A DNA stretch of 64,000 bases from Clostridium sp. (GTDB taxonomy: Bacteria; Bacillota; Clostridia; Clostridiales; Clostridiaceae): the NCBI RefSeq assembly GCF_026168755.1, contig NZ_JAPFDR010000009.1, positions 28,466-92,465 on the forward strand, read 5' to 3'. A model generated the notes under the pieces. The model saw nothing but the letters and a program-made list of their open reading frames with translations, was not told the origin of the DNA and ran no database searches. Position numbers and translations under genes: made by a program. Positions 57,362 to 64,000 of the stretch are shown piece by piece (the stretch's first letter is position 1; the number at the start of each line of letters is the position of its first letter).

Positions 57362-57607
57362 ATGAAATCAACTGGAGTTGTAAGAAGAGTAGATGAATTA
57401 GGAAGAATTGTTATTCCAATAGAATTAAGAAGAACTTTAGATATCGCTGAAAAAGATGCTTTAGAAATATACGTAGATGGTGAACAAATCATATTAAAGA
57501 AATATGAACCAGCTTGCATCTTCTGTGGTGATGCTAGAGATGTTGTTAACTACAAAGGTAAAAACATCTGCAAAAACTGCATGGAAGAATTAAAGGTTGG
57601 AAAGTAA
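57362..57607 (+). CDS. abrB: AbrB/SpoVT-family transition-state regulator
   Basis: 81 residues from the ATG at 57362 (AAGGAGG upstream). The swapped-hairpin DNA-binding domain is MKSTGVVRRVDELGRIVIPIELRR. A C-terminal C52xxC55...C70xxC73 is likely to bind zinc and replaces the Bacillus dimerisation tail. AbrB represses stationary-phase genes. The position beside rsmI and trmN6 matches the Bacillus yabB-yabC-abrB locus. Confidence 0.93.
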   Translation: MKSTGVVRRVDELGRIVIPIELRRTLDIAEKDALEIYVDGEQIILKKYEPACIFCGDARDVVNYKGKNICKNCMEELKVGK

Positions 57608-57643
57608 TTAATTATTACTATACATAATTTCATTAAACCAATC

Positions 57644-57676
57644 AGAGAGGCTACCTTTTGGTACCCTCTCTTTTTA
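57644..57676 (+). terminator. Terminator of abrB
   Basis: Stem AGAGAGG-TACC against GGTA-CCTCTCT with one internal mismatch and a TTTT loop, followed by a T-run. It sits between convergent abrB and rsmI. Confidence 0.9.
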
Positions 57677-57678
57677 AC

Positions 57679-58524
57679 TTATAAATTAATTGCCACTTTA
57701 TAAACTTCTTTTTTAGGCATTTCTCTTTCTTTAGCAACTATCTTTATGGCCTCTTTTTTATCTACTCCATTATTAATCAAATTCATTAAGTGTTGTTCAA
57801 CTGTTACTCCGCTAAGCTCTTGTTCTTTCTCCGCTCTAAATTCACTTTCACTTTTACCTGAAATAACTAATACAAATTCTCCTCTTGGCTTGTTATCTAA
57901 AAACCAATTATATGCTTCTCCAATAGTTCCTCTATATATATCTTCATGTAATTTTGTTAATTCTCTACAAACAGCAATATTTCTATCACCTAATGTTTTC
58001 TTTAAATAATCTAAAGTATCTATAAGCCTATGAGGTGATTCATAAAAAATTAATGTTTCCTTTTTATCTTTAATTTCTTCCGCTAATATTTTCCTTTCTT
58101 TAGTTTCTCTTGGAATAAATCCTCTAAAAATAAATTTTGTAGTATCTAAACCTGAATAAACTAAAGCTGTTGTTATAGCAGTAGCCCCTGGTAATACTTC
58201 AAAGAGTATATTATTTTCTATACATTTGCTAACTACAACACTTCCTGGATCTGATATCCCTGGTGTTCCTGCATCTGTAACTATGGCTATATTCTTACCT
58301 TCCTGAACCTTTGATAATATTTCATCACTTTTACCTTGTTCATTATGTTGATGGTAACTAAAAAGAGGTTTCTTTATATTAAAATGATTTAATAACTTTA
58401 AACTTTGTCTTGTATCTTCAGCTGCAATTTCATCTACACTTTCTAATACTTCTAATGCTCTTAGTGTTATATCTTTTAAATTGCCTATTGGTGTTGGTAC
58501 TAAATATACTTTTCCATATTCCAT
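57679..58524 (-). CDS. rsmI: 16S rRNA (cytidine-2'-O)-methyltransferase
   Basis: Methylates the ribose of C1402 of 16S rRNA. 281 residues from the ATG at 58524 (GGAAG 7 nt upstream). The tetrapyrrole-methylase fold is clear: YLVPTPIGNLKDITLRALE, AEDTRQSLKLL, VTDAGTPGISDPG and FYESPHRL. It is 4 nt downstream of trmN6, so the two are translationally linked. Confidence 0.96.
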   Translation of the reverse strand: MEYGKVYLVPTPIGNLKDITLRALEVLESVDEIAAEDTRQSLKLLNHFNIKKPLFSYHQHNEQGKSDEILSKVQEGKNIAIVTDAGTPGISDPGSVVVSKCIENNILFEVLPGATAITTALVYSGLDTTKFIFRGFIPRETKERKILAEEIKDKKETLIFYESPHRLIDTLDYLKKTLGDRNIAVCRELTKLHEDIYRGTIGEAYNWFLDNKPRGEFVLVISGKSESEFRAEKEQELSGVTVEQHLMNLINNGVDKKEAIKIVAKEREMPKKEVYKVAINL

Positions 58525-58528
58525 ATAA

Positions 58529-59269
58529 TTACTTCCTTCCATAAATACGATCTATTTCTTCACTATAGTTTCCATTATCATCATATACATATAGTGTTTC
58601 TTCCCATTTTAAAAATGCTCCACCATCTCTTTGTCCCTCTACTAAAACTATATTAGGTGCTTTTTTAGTATTAGGCTGAACCATTCTAACTCTTTTCGGC
58701 TCTATTTTATATTTTCTCATAAGACCAAAAATATCAGCTAATCTTTCTGGTCTATGTACTATAAACATTCTACCATTATCCTTAAGCAATCTTCTAGCTG
58801 CTATAATTACATCCTCTAATGTACACATTACTTCATGTCTAGCTATTGCTAATTTATCATTTGGATTAACTATTCCTGCATTATTTAATTTATATGGAGG
58901 ATTAACCGTTAATACATCAAAATTACCTAGTGAATCTATTAATGCTTTATCTTTTAAGTCACCATGAACAAACTTAACTATATCTGTAGTATTGTTAAGT
59001 AAAGAACTCCTATTAGCCATTTCAACCATATCTTCTTGTATTTCTATCCCTATAACTTCCTTAGGTGCATATTTACCATAAGCTAAAAATGGAACTATTC
59101 CTGTCCCTGTGCATAAATCAATAACTCTATGCTTATTCTTTATATTTGCAAAATGTGATAATAAAACTGCATCTACACCAAATCTAAAGCCTTGTTGTTT
59201 TTGAATTAATCTTAATCCTTTTAGCTGTAAATCATCAACACTTTCATCAATATTTATCTTAATGTCCAT
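58529..59269 (-). CDS. trmN6: tRNA1(Val) (adenine-N6)-methyltransferase, YabB/TrmN6 family
   Basis: 246 residues. The SAM motif is VIDLCTGTGIVPF and the amino-methyltransferase motif NPPY (LTVNPPYKLN). E. coli TrmN6 modifies A37 of tRNA1(Val). The substrate of the Firmicute YabB is assumed to be the same, but only by homology. It sits before rsmI as in Bacillus. Confidence 0.9.
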   Translation of the reverse strand: MDIKINIDESVDDLQLKGLRLIQKQQGFRFGVDAVLLSHFANIKNKHRVIDLCTGTGIVPFLAYGKYAPKEVIGIEIQEDMVEMANRSSLLNNTTDIVKFVHGDLKDKALIDSLGNFDVLTVNPPYKLNNAGIVNPNDKLAIARHEVMCTLEDVIIAARRLLKDNGRMFIVHRPERLADIFGLMRKYKIEPKRVRMVQPNTKKAPNIVLVEGQRDGGAFLKWEETLYVYDDNGNYSEEIDRIYGRK

Positions 59270-59324
59270 AAAACACTCCTTAACTAAATTGTAAACTAAG
59301 TACTTTTATTATACATATTATAAA

Positions 59325-59356
59325 CAAAAAAGACTAGGATTAACAAAATCCTAGTC
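59325..59356 (-). terminator. Terminator of the NlpC/P60 gene
   Basis: Stem GACTAGGATT/AATCCTAGTC followed by six T on the minus strand, about 10 nt past the stop. Confidence 0.93.
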
Positions 59357-59364
59357 AATACAAA

Positions 59365-60588
59365 TTATAATATTCTTCTTGCTGTATAGAATTTATATAC
59401 ACTTGAAACTTTAACTACATCACCAGTACTTGGTGCATGTATCATTTGTCCTCCACCTACATATATACCAACATGTCCAGTATGAGGAAAAACTAAATCC
59501 CCTGGCTGTAAATCATTATAAGATACAGCAACACCTACATTTATTTGATCATATGTTGTTCTTGGTAAGCTAACTCCAGCTGCATTTTTAAATACGTATT
59601 GAGTGAATCCTGAACAATCGAATCCACTTGGAGTTGTCCCACCCCATTGATAAGGTGTTCCTAAGAATTTATATGCATAATCAACTACTGCATTACCTGT
59701 TGCTGATACTGTTGAGTCACCCCTGCTTGGCTTACTTGCAGCATTTGCTGCATCTATAGCAGCTTGAAGCTCTGAAATCTTAGCTTGTGCAGCTTCTATC
59801 TTAGCATTTACTTCTTCTTTAACTATATCACTCTTAAGTTGACCATCTCTAATACTTCTTAATTGGCTAATTGCACTGTTTAAATCACCTATTGAACTTG
59901 AAGAATTCTCTATAACAGAATATTGAGCTTGTACTAATGTTCTTTCTGAAACAGATAAGAATTCTCTTTCAAATTCATCTTGTTCAGCTTGTACTTGTGC
60001 AACTAATGTTTCTTGCTCATCTTTTTTAACTTCAAGTTCACTTAAAGATTTTTGAGTTTCTTCATTTATTTTTGTAAGTTCATTATTCTTTTCATCTAAA
60101 GATGTAATTTTATCATTAAGAGAATCTTGCTTTTCCTCTAATTCTTTAACTATCTTTTTATCTATTTTCACTAATCTGCTAGTTGATTCAATCTTACTAA
60201 TTAAATCATTAAAACTCTCAGCGCTAAATAGTAACATTATGTAACTACTTTGTCCACCTGATTTGTATAACTCTCTAACTCTTTTACCTAAAACTTCTTC
60301 AGTCTTAGCAATTTCCTCTTTAGCAGTTTCAATTTCTTTTTGTGTATTTTCTACTTCAACCTTTATTTGTTCCATTTGAGTATTATTTGATTCAATTGTT
60401 TGAACTAAAGGTTCTATCTCTCCATTTAAAGCGTATATTTGATCATTTATATCTTCAATTTTCTGTGTTAACTCATCATATTTCTTTTGGTTTTCTATTA
60501 CTTCTTGATTTGGTGTAGCAAATGCAGGCATTGCTGAAGTAATAACTAAAGTTGCAGCTAATGCAGCTGATATTATTCTTTTTCTCAT
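59365..60588 (-). CDS. Secreted NlpC/P60 peptidoglycan hydrolase with coiled-coil (PcsB/CwlO type)
   Basis: 407 residues: signal peptide (cleavage near AFA-TP), a long coiled coil (about 30-230), a low-complexity linker, and a C-terminal NlpC/P60 domain. The catalytic Cys is at 325 (DCSGFTQY), the His at 372 (GHVGIYVG) and a third polar His at 384. The enzyme cuts D-Glu to diamino acid bonds in the wall. The coiled-coil form is the kind that FtsEX activates, and ftsEX is encoded at 44243-45809. The leader holds GGAGAGGGGGAAGG about 30 nt before the ATG and a small AAGG/CCTT hairpin nearer to it, so initiation may be controlled. Confidence 0.94.
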   Translation of the reverse strand: MRKRIISAALAATLVITSAMPAFATPNQEVIENQKKYDELTQKIEDINDQIYALNGEIEPLVQTIESNNTQMEQIKVEVENTQKEIETAKEEIAKTEEVLGKRVRELYKSGGQSSYIMLLFSAESFNDLISKIESTSRLVKIDKKIVKELEEKQDSLNDKITSLDEKNNELTKINEETQKSLSELEVKKDEQETLVAQVQAEQDEFEREFLSVSERTLVQAQYSVIENSSSSIGDLNSAISQLRSIRDGQLKSDIVKEEVNAKIEAAQAKISELQAAIDAANAASKPSRGDSTVSATGNAVVDYAYKFLGTPYQWGGTTPSGFDCSGFTQYVFKNAAGVSLPRTTYDQINVGVAVSYNDLQPGDLVFPHTGHVGIYVGGGQMIHAPSTGDVVKVSSVYKFYTARRIL

Positions 60589-60638
60589 ATTATCCGTAAG
60601 GCCCCTTGACCTTCCCCCTCTCCTTTGTTTTCTATATC

Positions 60639-60667
60639 ATTATATCACTTATGGAAACTTTGGACAA
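60639..60667 (-). promoter_or_regulatory. Promoter of the NlpC/P60 gene
   Basis: Minus strand: -35 TTGTCC (60667-60662), 17-nt spacer, -10 TATAAT (60644-60639), about 50 nt upstream of the start codon. Confidence 0.8.
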
Positions 60668-60795
60668 TGGTAAATTTTAAAAATAGGCATTTTGCTTAAT
60701 GTAAATGTATACTTATTTTTATTTTACTGGAAAATAACTACCCTTTTTTAACCATATTAATCTTTATTTTCTTATATACCAATAATAATTATCAA

Positions 60796-61098
60796 TTACT
60801 TTCTAATTTTCTTATTTAATATGTATTGAGTTGTAGATAATAAAGCTATACATATAACGAATACAGTAACTACTATTTTACTAACATTTCCTGAAATAAA
60901 AGATATAGTAGAGCAAACCAAACCTATTACCCCTATTGATATATTGGTATATCCACTAACTTTCATTGCTTTAACTTCCTTATAAACTTCTTTATCGCTA
61001 GTATCAATACTCTTTATATATTTATTATTTAATAAAAATGCGCCTAATAATATAAATCCTAAACTCCCTAGAAACATTACTAAAATTTTAATATTCAT
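60796..61098 (-). CDS. Small membrane protein, DUF3784-like
   Basis: 100 residues with three hydrophobic helices (about 5-22, 50-68 and 73-92) and a basic end (NKKIRK). The pattern, with a first helix, a short charged loop and a paired helix hairpin, resembles the DUF3784 family of Firmicutes. Function unknown. It stands alone between the wall hydrolase and tRNA-Pro. Confidence 0.7.
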   Translation of the reverse strand: MNIKILVMFLGSLGFILLGAFLLNNKYIKSIDTSDKEVYKEVKAMKVSGYTNISIGVIGLVCSTISFISGNVSKIVVTVFVICIALLSTTQYILNKKIRK

Positions 61099-61202
61099 AT
61101 TCTCACCTCACAAAAATATTTACAATATAAAATTATATCACAATATTTATAAATATGATTTATCAACTAAATAAAATTAAAAAATATATTTCAATAAAAG
61201 TA

Positions 61203-61231
61203 TTGACATAATTATAAATTGCTCATATAAT
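61203..61231 (+). promoter_or_regulatory. Consensus promoter of tRNA-Pro
   Basis: TTGACA (61203-61208), 17-nt spacer, TATAAT (61226-61231): a perfect consensus, with the tRNA starting 14 nt on. Confidence 0.94.
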
Positions 61232-61244
61232 ATTAAATGTACTT

Positions 61245-61320
61245 CGGGGTGTGGCGCAGATGGGAGCGCGCGTGGTTTGGGACCATGAGGTCGCAGGTTC
61301 GATCCCTGTCACCCCGACCA
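61245..61320 (+). tRNA. tRNA-Pro (anticodon TGG)
   Basis: 76 nt with the CCA end encoded. The acceptor stem CGGGGTG pairs with CACCCCG, the anticodon loop is TTTGGGA, and the T arm has GGTTCGATCC. It has its own strong promoter and a terminator right after it. Confidence 0.97.
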
Positions 61321-61350
61321 AAGAGATAGGTTTTAATCTATCTCTTTTTT
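61321..61350 (+). terminator. Terminator of tRNA-Pro
   Basis: Stem AGAGATAG/CTATCTCT with a TTTT-rich loop, followed by six T. It lies before the HAD gene and may limit read-through into it. Confidence 0.92.
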
Positions 61351-61382
61351 GTTATGTAAAATTATATTTAGGAGATGATCAT

Positions 61383-62024
61383 TTGAATAATATAAAAGCC
61401 GCTATATTTGATTTAGATGGAACTCTTGTTGATTCTATGTGGGTATGGCAACAAATAGATATAGATTATTTATCAGAAAAGGGACATGCTGTTCCAGATA
61501 ACTTAAATGATGAAATTACTCATTTAAGCTTTTCTCAAACAGCTGAATACTTCAAAAATAGATTCTCAATTGAAGATTCAATTGAAGAGATAATAAATAC
61601 TTGGAATACTATGGCCTATAATCATTATAAAAATAATGTAAAACTAAAGCCAGGTGCCCTTAATTATTTACAAAAGTTAAAAGAATCCGGAATTAAAATA
61701 GGACTAGCTACTAGCAATTCTATTCCTTTATTGACTGCAACCTTAAAAAACAACAATGCTTTTGATTTATTTGATGCCATTACCGTTACAGATGAGGTAA
61801 AAAAAAGCAAGAGCAATCCAGACATATATTTATTAGCTGCAAAAAAGCTAGGAGTTAATCCTTCTGAATGTATGGTATATGAAGATATAATAGCTGCTGT
61901 TGAAGGCGTGAAGTTAGCTGGCATGAAAGTTACTGGTGTATATGATGAACATGCTAAACATCAAATAGACCTATTAAAAAGGGAATGTGATAATTACATA
62001 TATAGTTATGAAGAATTACTATAA
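61383..62024 (+). CDS. HAD-family phosphatase (beta-phosphoglucomutase-like)
   Basis: 213 residues. The start is a TTG at 61383 with GGAG 9-12 nt upstream; the open frame further upstream runs through tRNA-Pro and is not used. The nucleophile Asp is in FDLDGTLVDS; motif II is in GLATSNS; a Lys-bearing stretch (VKKSKSNPDIYL) and the acidic motif EDIIAAVEG complete the HAD set. A helical cap is inserted after motif I (subfamily IA). The substrate cannot be told; phosphosugars or nucleotides are usual. Confidence 0.9.
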   Translation: MNNIKAAIFDLDGTLVDSMWVWQQIDIDYLSEKGHAVPDNLNDEITHLSFSQTAEYFKNRFSIEDSIEEIINTWNTMAYNHYKNNVKLKPGALNYLQKLKESGIKIGLATSNSIPLLTATLKNNNAFDLFDAITVTDEVKKSKSNPDIYLLAAKKLGVNPSECMVYEDIIAAVEGVKLAGMKVTGVYDEHAKHQIDLLKRECDNYIYSYEELL

Positions 62025-62052
62025 TTTATTAAAATAAAAGTTTAATAATTGT

Positions 62053-62095
62053 AAAAATCACATGTATAAGCAAATTACTTATACATGTGATTTTT
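62053..62095. terminator. Bidirectional terminator between HAD and parvulin genes
   Basis: An 18-bp perfect stem (AAAAATCACATGTATAAG and its complement) with A- and T-runs at the two ends. It serves both convergent genes. Confidence 0.93.
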
Positions 62096-62121
62096 ATTAT
62101 AAATCTTACCTAGATTCTATA

Positions 62122-62868
62122 CTAAAATCTTTTAACATCATATTTAGCTTCAAGTTCTTTTATTAAATCTAAATATTTCTTTTCTTGATTTTCTTGGATT
62201 AATTTTTGAATAATTTGATTTTTAACGTCATCAAATTCTGAAGTTTTTGGTTCATTCTTTGCATCAACCTTAATTAAATGATATCCAAATTGAGTTTTAA
62301 CTGGCTCACTTACTTTTTCTAATTCTAATTCAAAAGCAGCTTCTTCAAATTCTGGAACCATCATTCCTCTACCAAATACTCCAAGATTTCCACCTTGTTC
62401 TTTAGATGGACATGTAGAGTATTGTTTAGCAGCTTCTTCAAAAGATAACTCTCCATTTTCTATCTTATTCTTAACATCAGAACATAATTCTTCATTATCA
62501 ACTAATATATGCTTTGCAGATACTGTTGCTGGTTGTTCAAATTCATTTTTATGCTCATCATAGTATTTTTTAGCATCCTCATCAGTAACTGTTACCTCAG
62601 CTAATACTTTATTAATTGTTAATTGTGTAAGTAAATCTTTCTCAACTTGAGCTAAATTTGCTTTATACTCTTCTGTCTCATTTATTTTCATTTCAGTTCC
62701 TAATTTGTGCATTAAATCAAATGATATCATTTGCTCTAATAATTGCTTTTTCCCCATTTCAGAATTGAACATTCCTCTTTTATCTGCTGGATATCTCATT
62801 ATTATTGCATTTAAATCATTTTCTGTTATTTCAACACCTGAAATAGTAGCTAAAACTTTGTTTTCCAT
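62122..62868 (-). CDS. Peptidyl-prolyl cis-trans isomerase, parvulin type, without signal peptide
   Basis: 248 residues. A SurA-like N-terminal helical part (about 1-105) is followed by a PpiC rotamase domain (about 112-205: VSAKHILVDNEE, CPSKEQGGNLGVFGRG, TQFGYHLIKV). PrsA relatives are lipoproteins, but this one starts MENKVLATISG with no signal or lipobox, so it should act in the cytoplasm. A GGAG-type site precedes the ATG. Confidence 0.92.
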   Translation of the reverse strand: MENKVLATISGVEITENDLNAIIMRYPADKRGMFNSEMGKKQLLEQMISFDLMHKLGTEMKINETEEYKANLAQVEKDLLTQLTINKVLAEVTVTDEDAKKYYDEHKNEFEQPATVSAKHILVDNEELCSDVKNKIENGELSFEEAAKQYSTCPSKEQGGNLGVFGRGMMVPEFEEAAFELELEKVSEPVKTQFGYHLIKVDAKNEPKTSEFDDVKNQIIQKLIQENQEKKYLDLIKELEAKYDVKRF

Positions 62869-63006
62869 GTAAATTTCTCCTTTTTTATATATGATGTATA
62901 TAATTATAACAGATTTTTACCAATGTATATAGTTACAATTATTTTATTGATTATATTTTTCTATTATTATATAATAATTATTATTATATAAATTTAGGAG
63001 GCCAAT

Positions 63007-63468
63007 ATGGTAGAAATTAATTCTTTAGTTCCTGATTTTTCATTAATGGGTTCTGATGATAAGGAACATAAATTAAGTCAATATAGAGGTAAAAAGGTAA
63101 TACTTTATTTCTATCCAAGAGATAACACTCCTGGCTGCTCAACTGAAGCATGTGACTTTAGAGATAATAATAATAACTTTGCTGACAAAAATGCAATTGT
63201 TATAGGTATAAGTAGAGACTCATTAAAATCTCATGCTAAATTTATTGAAAAATTTAACCTTCCTTTCGTACTTTTAAGTGATGAGAACGAAGAAGTTTGT
63301 AATTTATTCAATGTTATTAAAGAAAAGAACATGTATGGAAAAAAAGTTATGGGTATAGAAAGAAGCACCTTTATAATTGATGAAGAAGGTATTCTTGTTA
63401 AGGAATATAGGAAAGTTAAGGTTAAAGAACATGTTAATACAGTTCTTGAAGAGCTAAACTCACTATAA
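63007..63468 (+). CDS. bcp: Bcp-type thiol peroxidase (peroxiredoxin Q)
   Basis: 153 residues. Peroxidatic Cys44 and Cys49 in PRDNTPGCSTEAC mark the PrxQ/BCP class, in which the two Cys form the disulfide. It reduces hydrogen and organic peroxides, useful to an anaerobe under air stress. AGGAGG lies 5 nt before the ATG. It is divergent from the parvulin gene, with about 140 nt of shared promoter region. Confidence 0.95.
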   Translation: MVEINSLVPDFSLMGSDDKEHKLSQYRGKKVILYFYPRDNTPGCSTEACDFRDNNNNFADKNAIVIGISRDSLKSHAKFIEKFNLPFVLLSDENEEVCNLFNVIKEKNMYGKKVMGIERSTFIIDEEGILVKEYRKVKVKEHVNTVLEELNSL

Positions 63469-63485
63469 AAAACAATTAAAATTAA

Positions 63486-63592
63486 AAATAGTCTCGAAAG
63501 TTTAAGTAAGATAAGAATTTACATATAGTAAAATTAATACTTTTAGCATTAATTTATGCCTCTTACTTTTTTAAACAATCGAGGCTATTTTT
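63486..63592 (+). terminator. Long hairpin after bcp
   Basis: The outer arms AATAGTCTCGA and TCGAGGCTATT pair with one mismatch and continue through GTTTAA and GTAAG segments. An inner pair (ATTAATAC/GCATTAAT) closes the structure. Six T follow on the plus strand. At about 105 nt it is longer than needed for termination and may be a mobile repeat. Nothing else is seen in 63593-63749. Confidence 0.7.
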
Positions 63593-63749
63593 TCAAATTT
63601 AATCTTGAAATCCATTGATATCGCTAGCTTTATGACTTCAAAATTTTTATATTTTCCTAGACATTAAAAAACTCTGCTTATAAGGCTGTGTGTTTCTTTA
63701 TTATAAAAGTTATCCACAATTCTTTAGTAAATATAATTTCCTAAAGAGT

Positions 63750-63784
63750 AAAATAAAAAGCACTAACATAAGTTAGTGCTTTTT
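63750..63784 (-). terminator. Terminator of the rRNA operon
   Basis: Minus-strand stem AAAGCACTAAC/GTTAGTGCTTT with a short loop, followed by TTTTTATTTT. It is directly after tRNA-Phe. Confidence 0.93.
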
Positions 63785-63786
63785 CC

Positions 63787-63862
<76 letters not shown>

Positions 63863-63868
63863 ACATTA

Positions 63869-63985
63869 CCTGGCAACGTTCTACTCTCCCACACAGTCTC
63901 CCATGCAGTACCATCGACGCTGTAGAGCTTAACTTTCCTGTTCGGAATGGGAAGGAGTGTTTCCTCTACGCCATCATCACCAGAT
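63869..63985 (-). rRNA. rrf: 5S ribosomal RNA
   Basis: About 117 nt with the clostridial 5S pattern: start TCTGGTGATGATGGCG, loop CCATTCCGAACAGGAA, and end GTAGAACGTTGCCAGG. It lies 6 nt before tRNA-Phe. The 23S gene should be just beyond the window. Confidence 0.96.
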
Positions 63986-64000
63986 GCTATGCTTTTCTAA

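Noticed and set aside
61251..61382. Longer N-terminus of the HAD protein
   Set aside because: The upstream frame is the tRNA-Pro gene and its terminator. GGAG before TTG 61383 gives the usual HAD start.

Overview
The window is AT-rich DNA from a low-GC Firmicute, most likely Clostridium in the strict sense. The reasoning is inference from gene content: GGAGG-type ribosome binding sites, DnaE of the Gram-positive size, rapZ-yvcK-whiA, a short pyruvate kinase, an AbrB-type regulator and a clostridial gene order. No species can be fixed from sequence alone. Nearly every gene is on the minus strand. The right end is the tail of an rRNA operon (5S rRNA and tRNA-Phe).

Layout. 1-2.3 kb: the end of a PTS EIIB protein and a radical SAM enzyme. 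2.3-7.4 kb: rlmD, a decayed ABC-transporter ATPase, a PfoR-like membrane protein and a MerR regulator. 7.4-22.4 kb: housekeeping block pyk, pfkA, dnaE, whiA, yvcK, rapZ, murB, uvrC. 22.4-28.7 kb: a cell-wall block (class B PBP, FtsW/RodA, FHA protein), then uvrA. 28.8-39.2 kb: an accessory surface and stress region with an LPXTG protein, a histidine kinase, two ABC exporter modules, a class B sortase and a response regulator. 39.5-45.8 kb: uvrB (broken), a MinJ-like PDZ protein, CtpA, FtsX, FtsE, in the order known from Bacillus. 45.9-49.6 kb: two YitT proteins and a split transketolase. 49.8-52.3 kb: MazF/MazE, a YdcC-like lipoprotein-carrier homologue, AcpS. 52.5-60.6 kb: SSB, YihY, a nuclease-helicase fusion, a DUF1836 protein, AbrB, RsmI, TrmN6 and an NlpC/P60 wall hydrolase. 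60.8-64 kb: a small membrane protein, tRNA-Pro, a HAD phosphatase, a parvulin, a Bcp peroxiredoxin, tRNA-Phe and 5S rRNA.

The main surprises are these. First, dnaE is interrupted twice at its active-site core. A 424-residue LAGLIDADG intein sits exactly at GPGRG|SAAGS. A 578-nt group I intron sits 114 nt further on, inside the catalytic PD|IDSDF motif. When both are removed the protein is a normal DnaE of 1184 residues. Second, uvrB carries an in-frame TAA in place of a Glu codon, while uvrA and uvrC in the same window are intact. Third, the LPXTG surface gene is bracketed by an 89-bp direct repeat (3 mismatches). One copy is the uvrA promoter with a LexA/DinR-like box. The other copy sits directly behind the histidine-kinase stop codon and is followed by a terminator, so it could make a short damage-induced RNA. 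Fourth, alr is absent from the otherwise conserved acpS-ydcC-(alr)-mazE-mazF locus. Several palindromic intergenic elements, two of them related in sequence, complete the picture.
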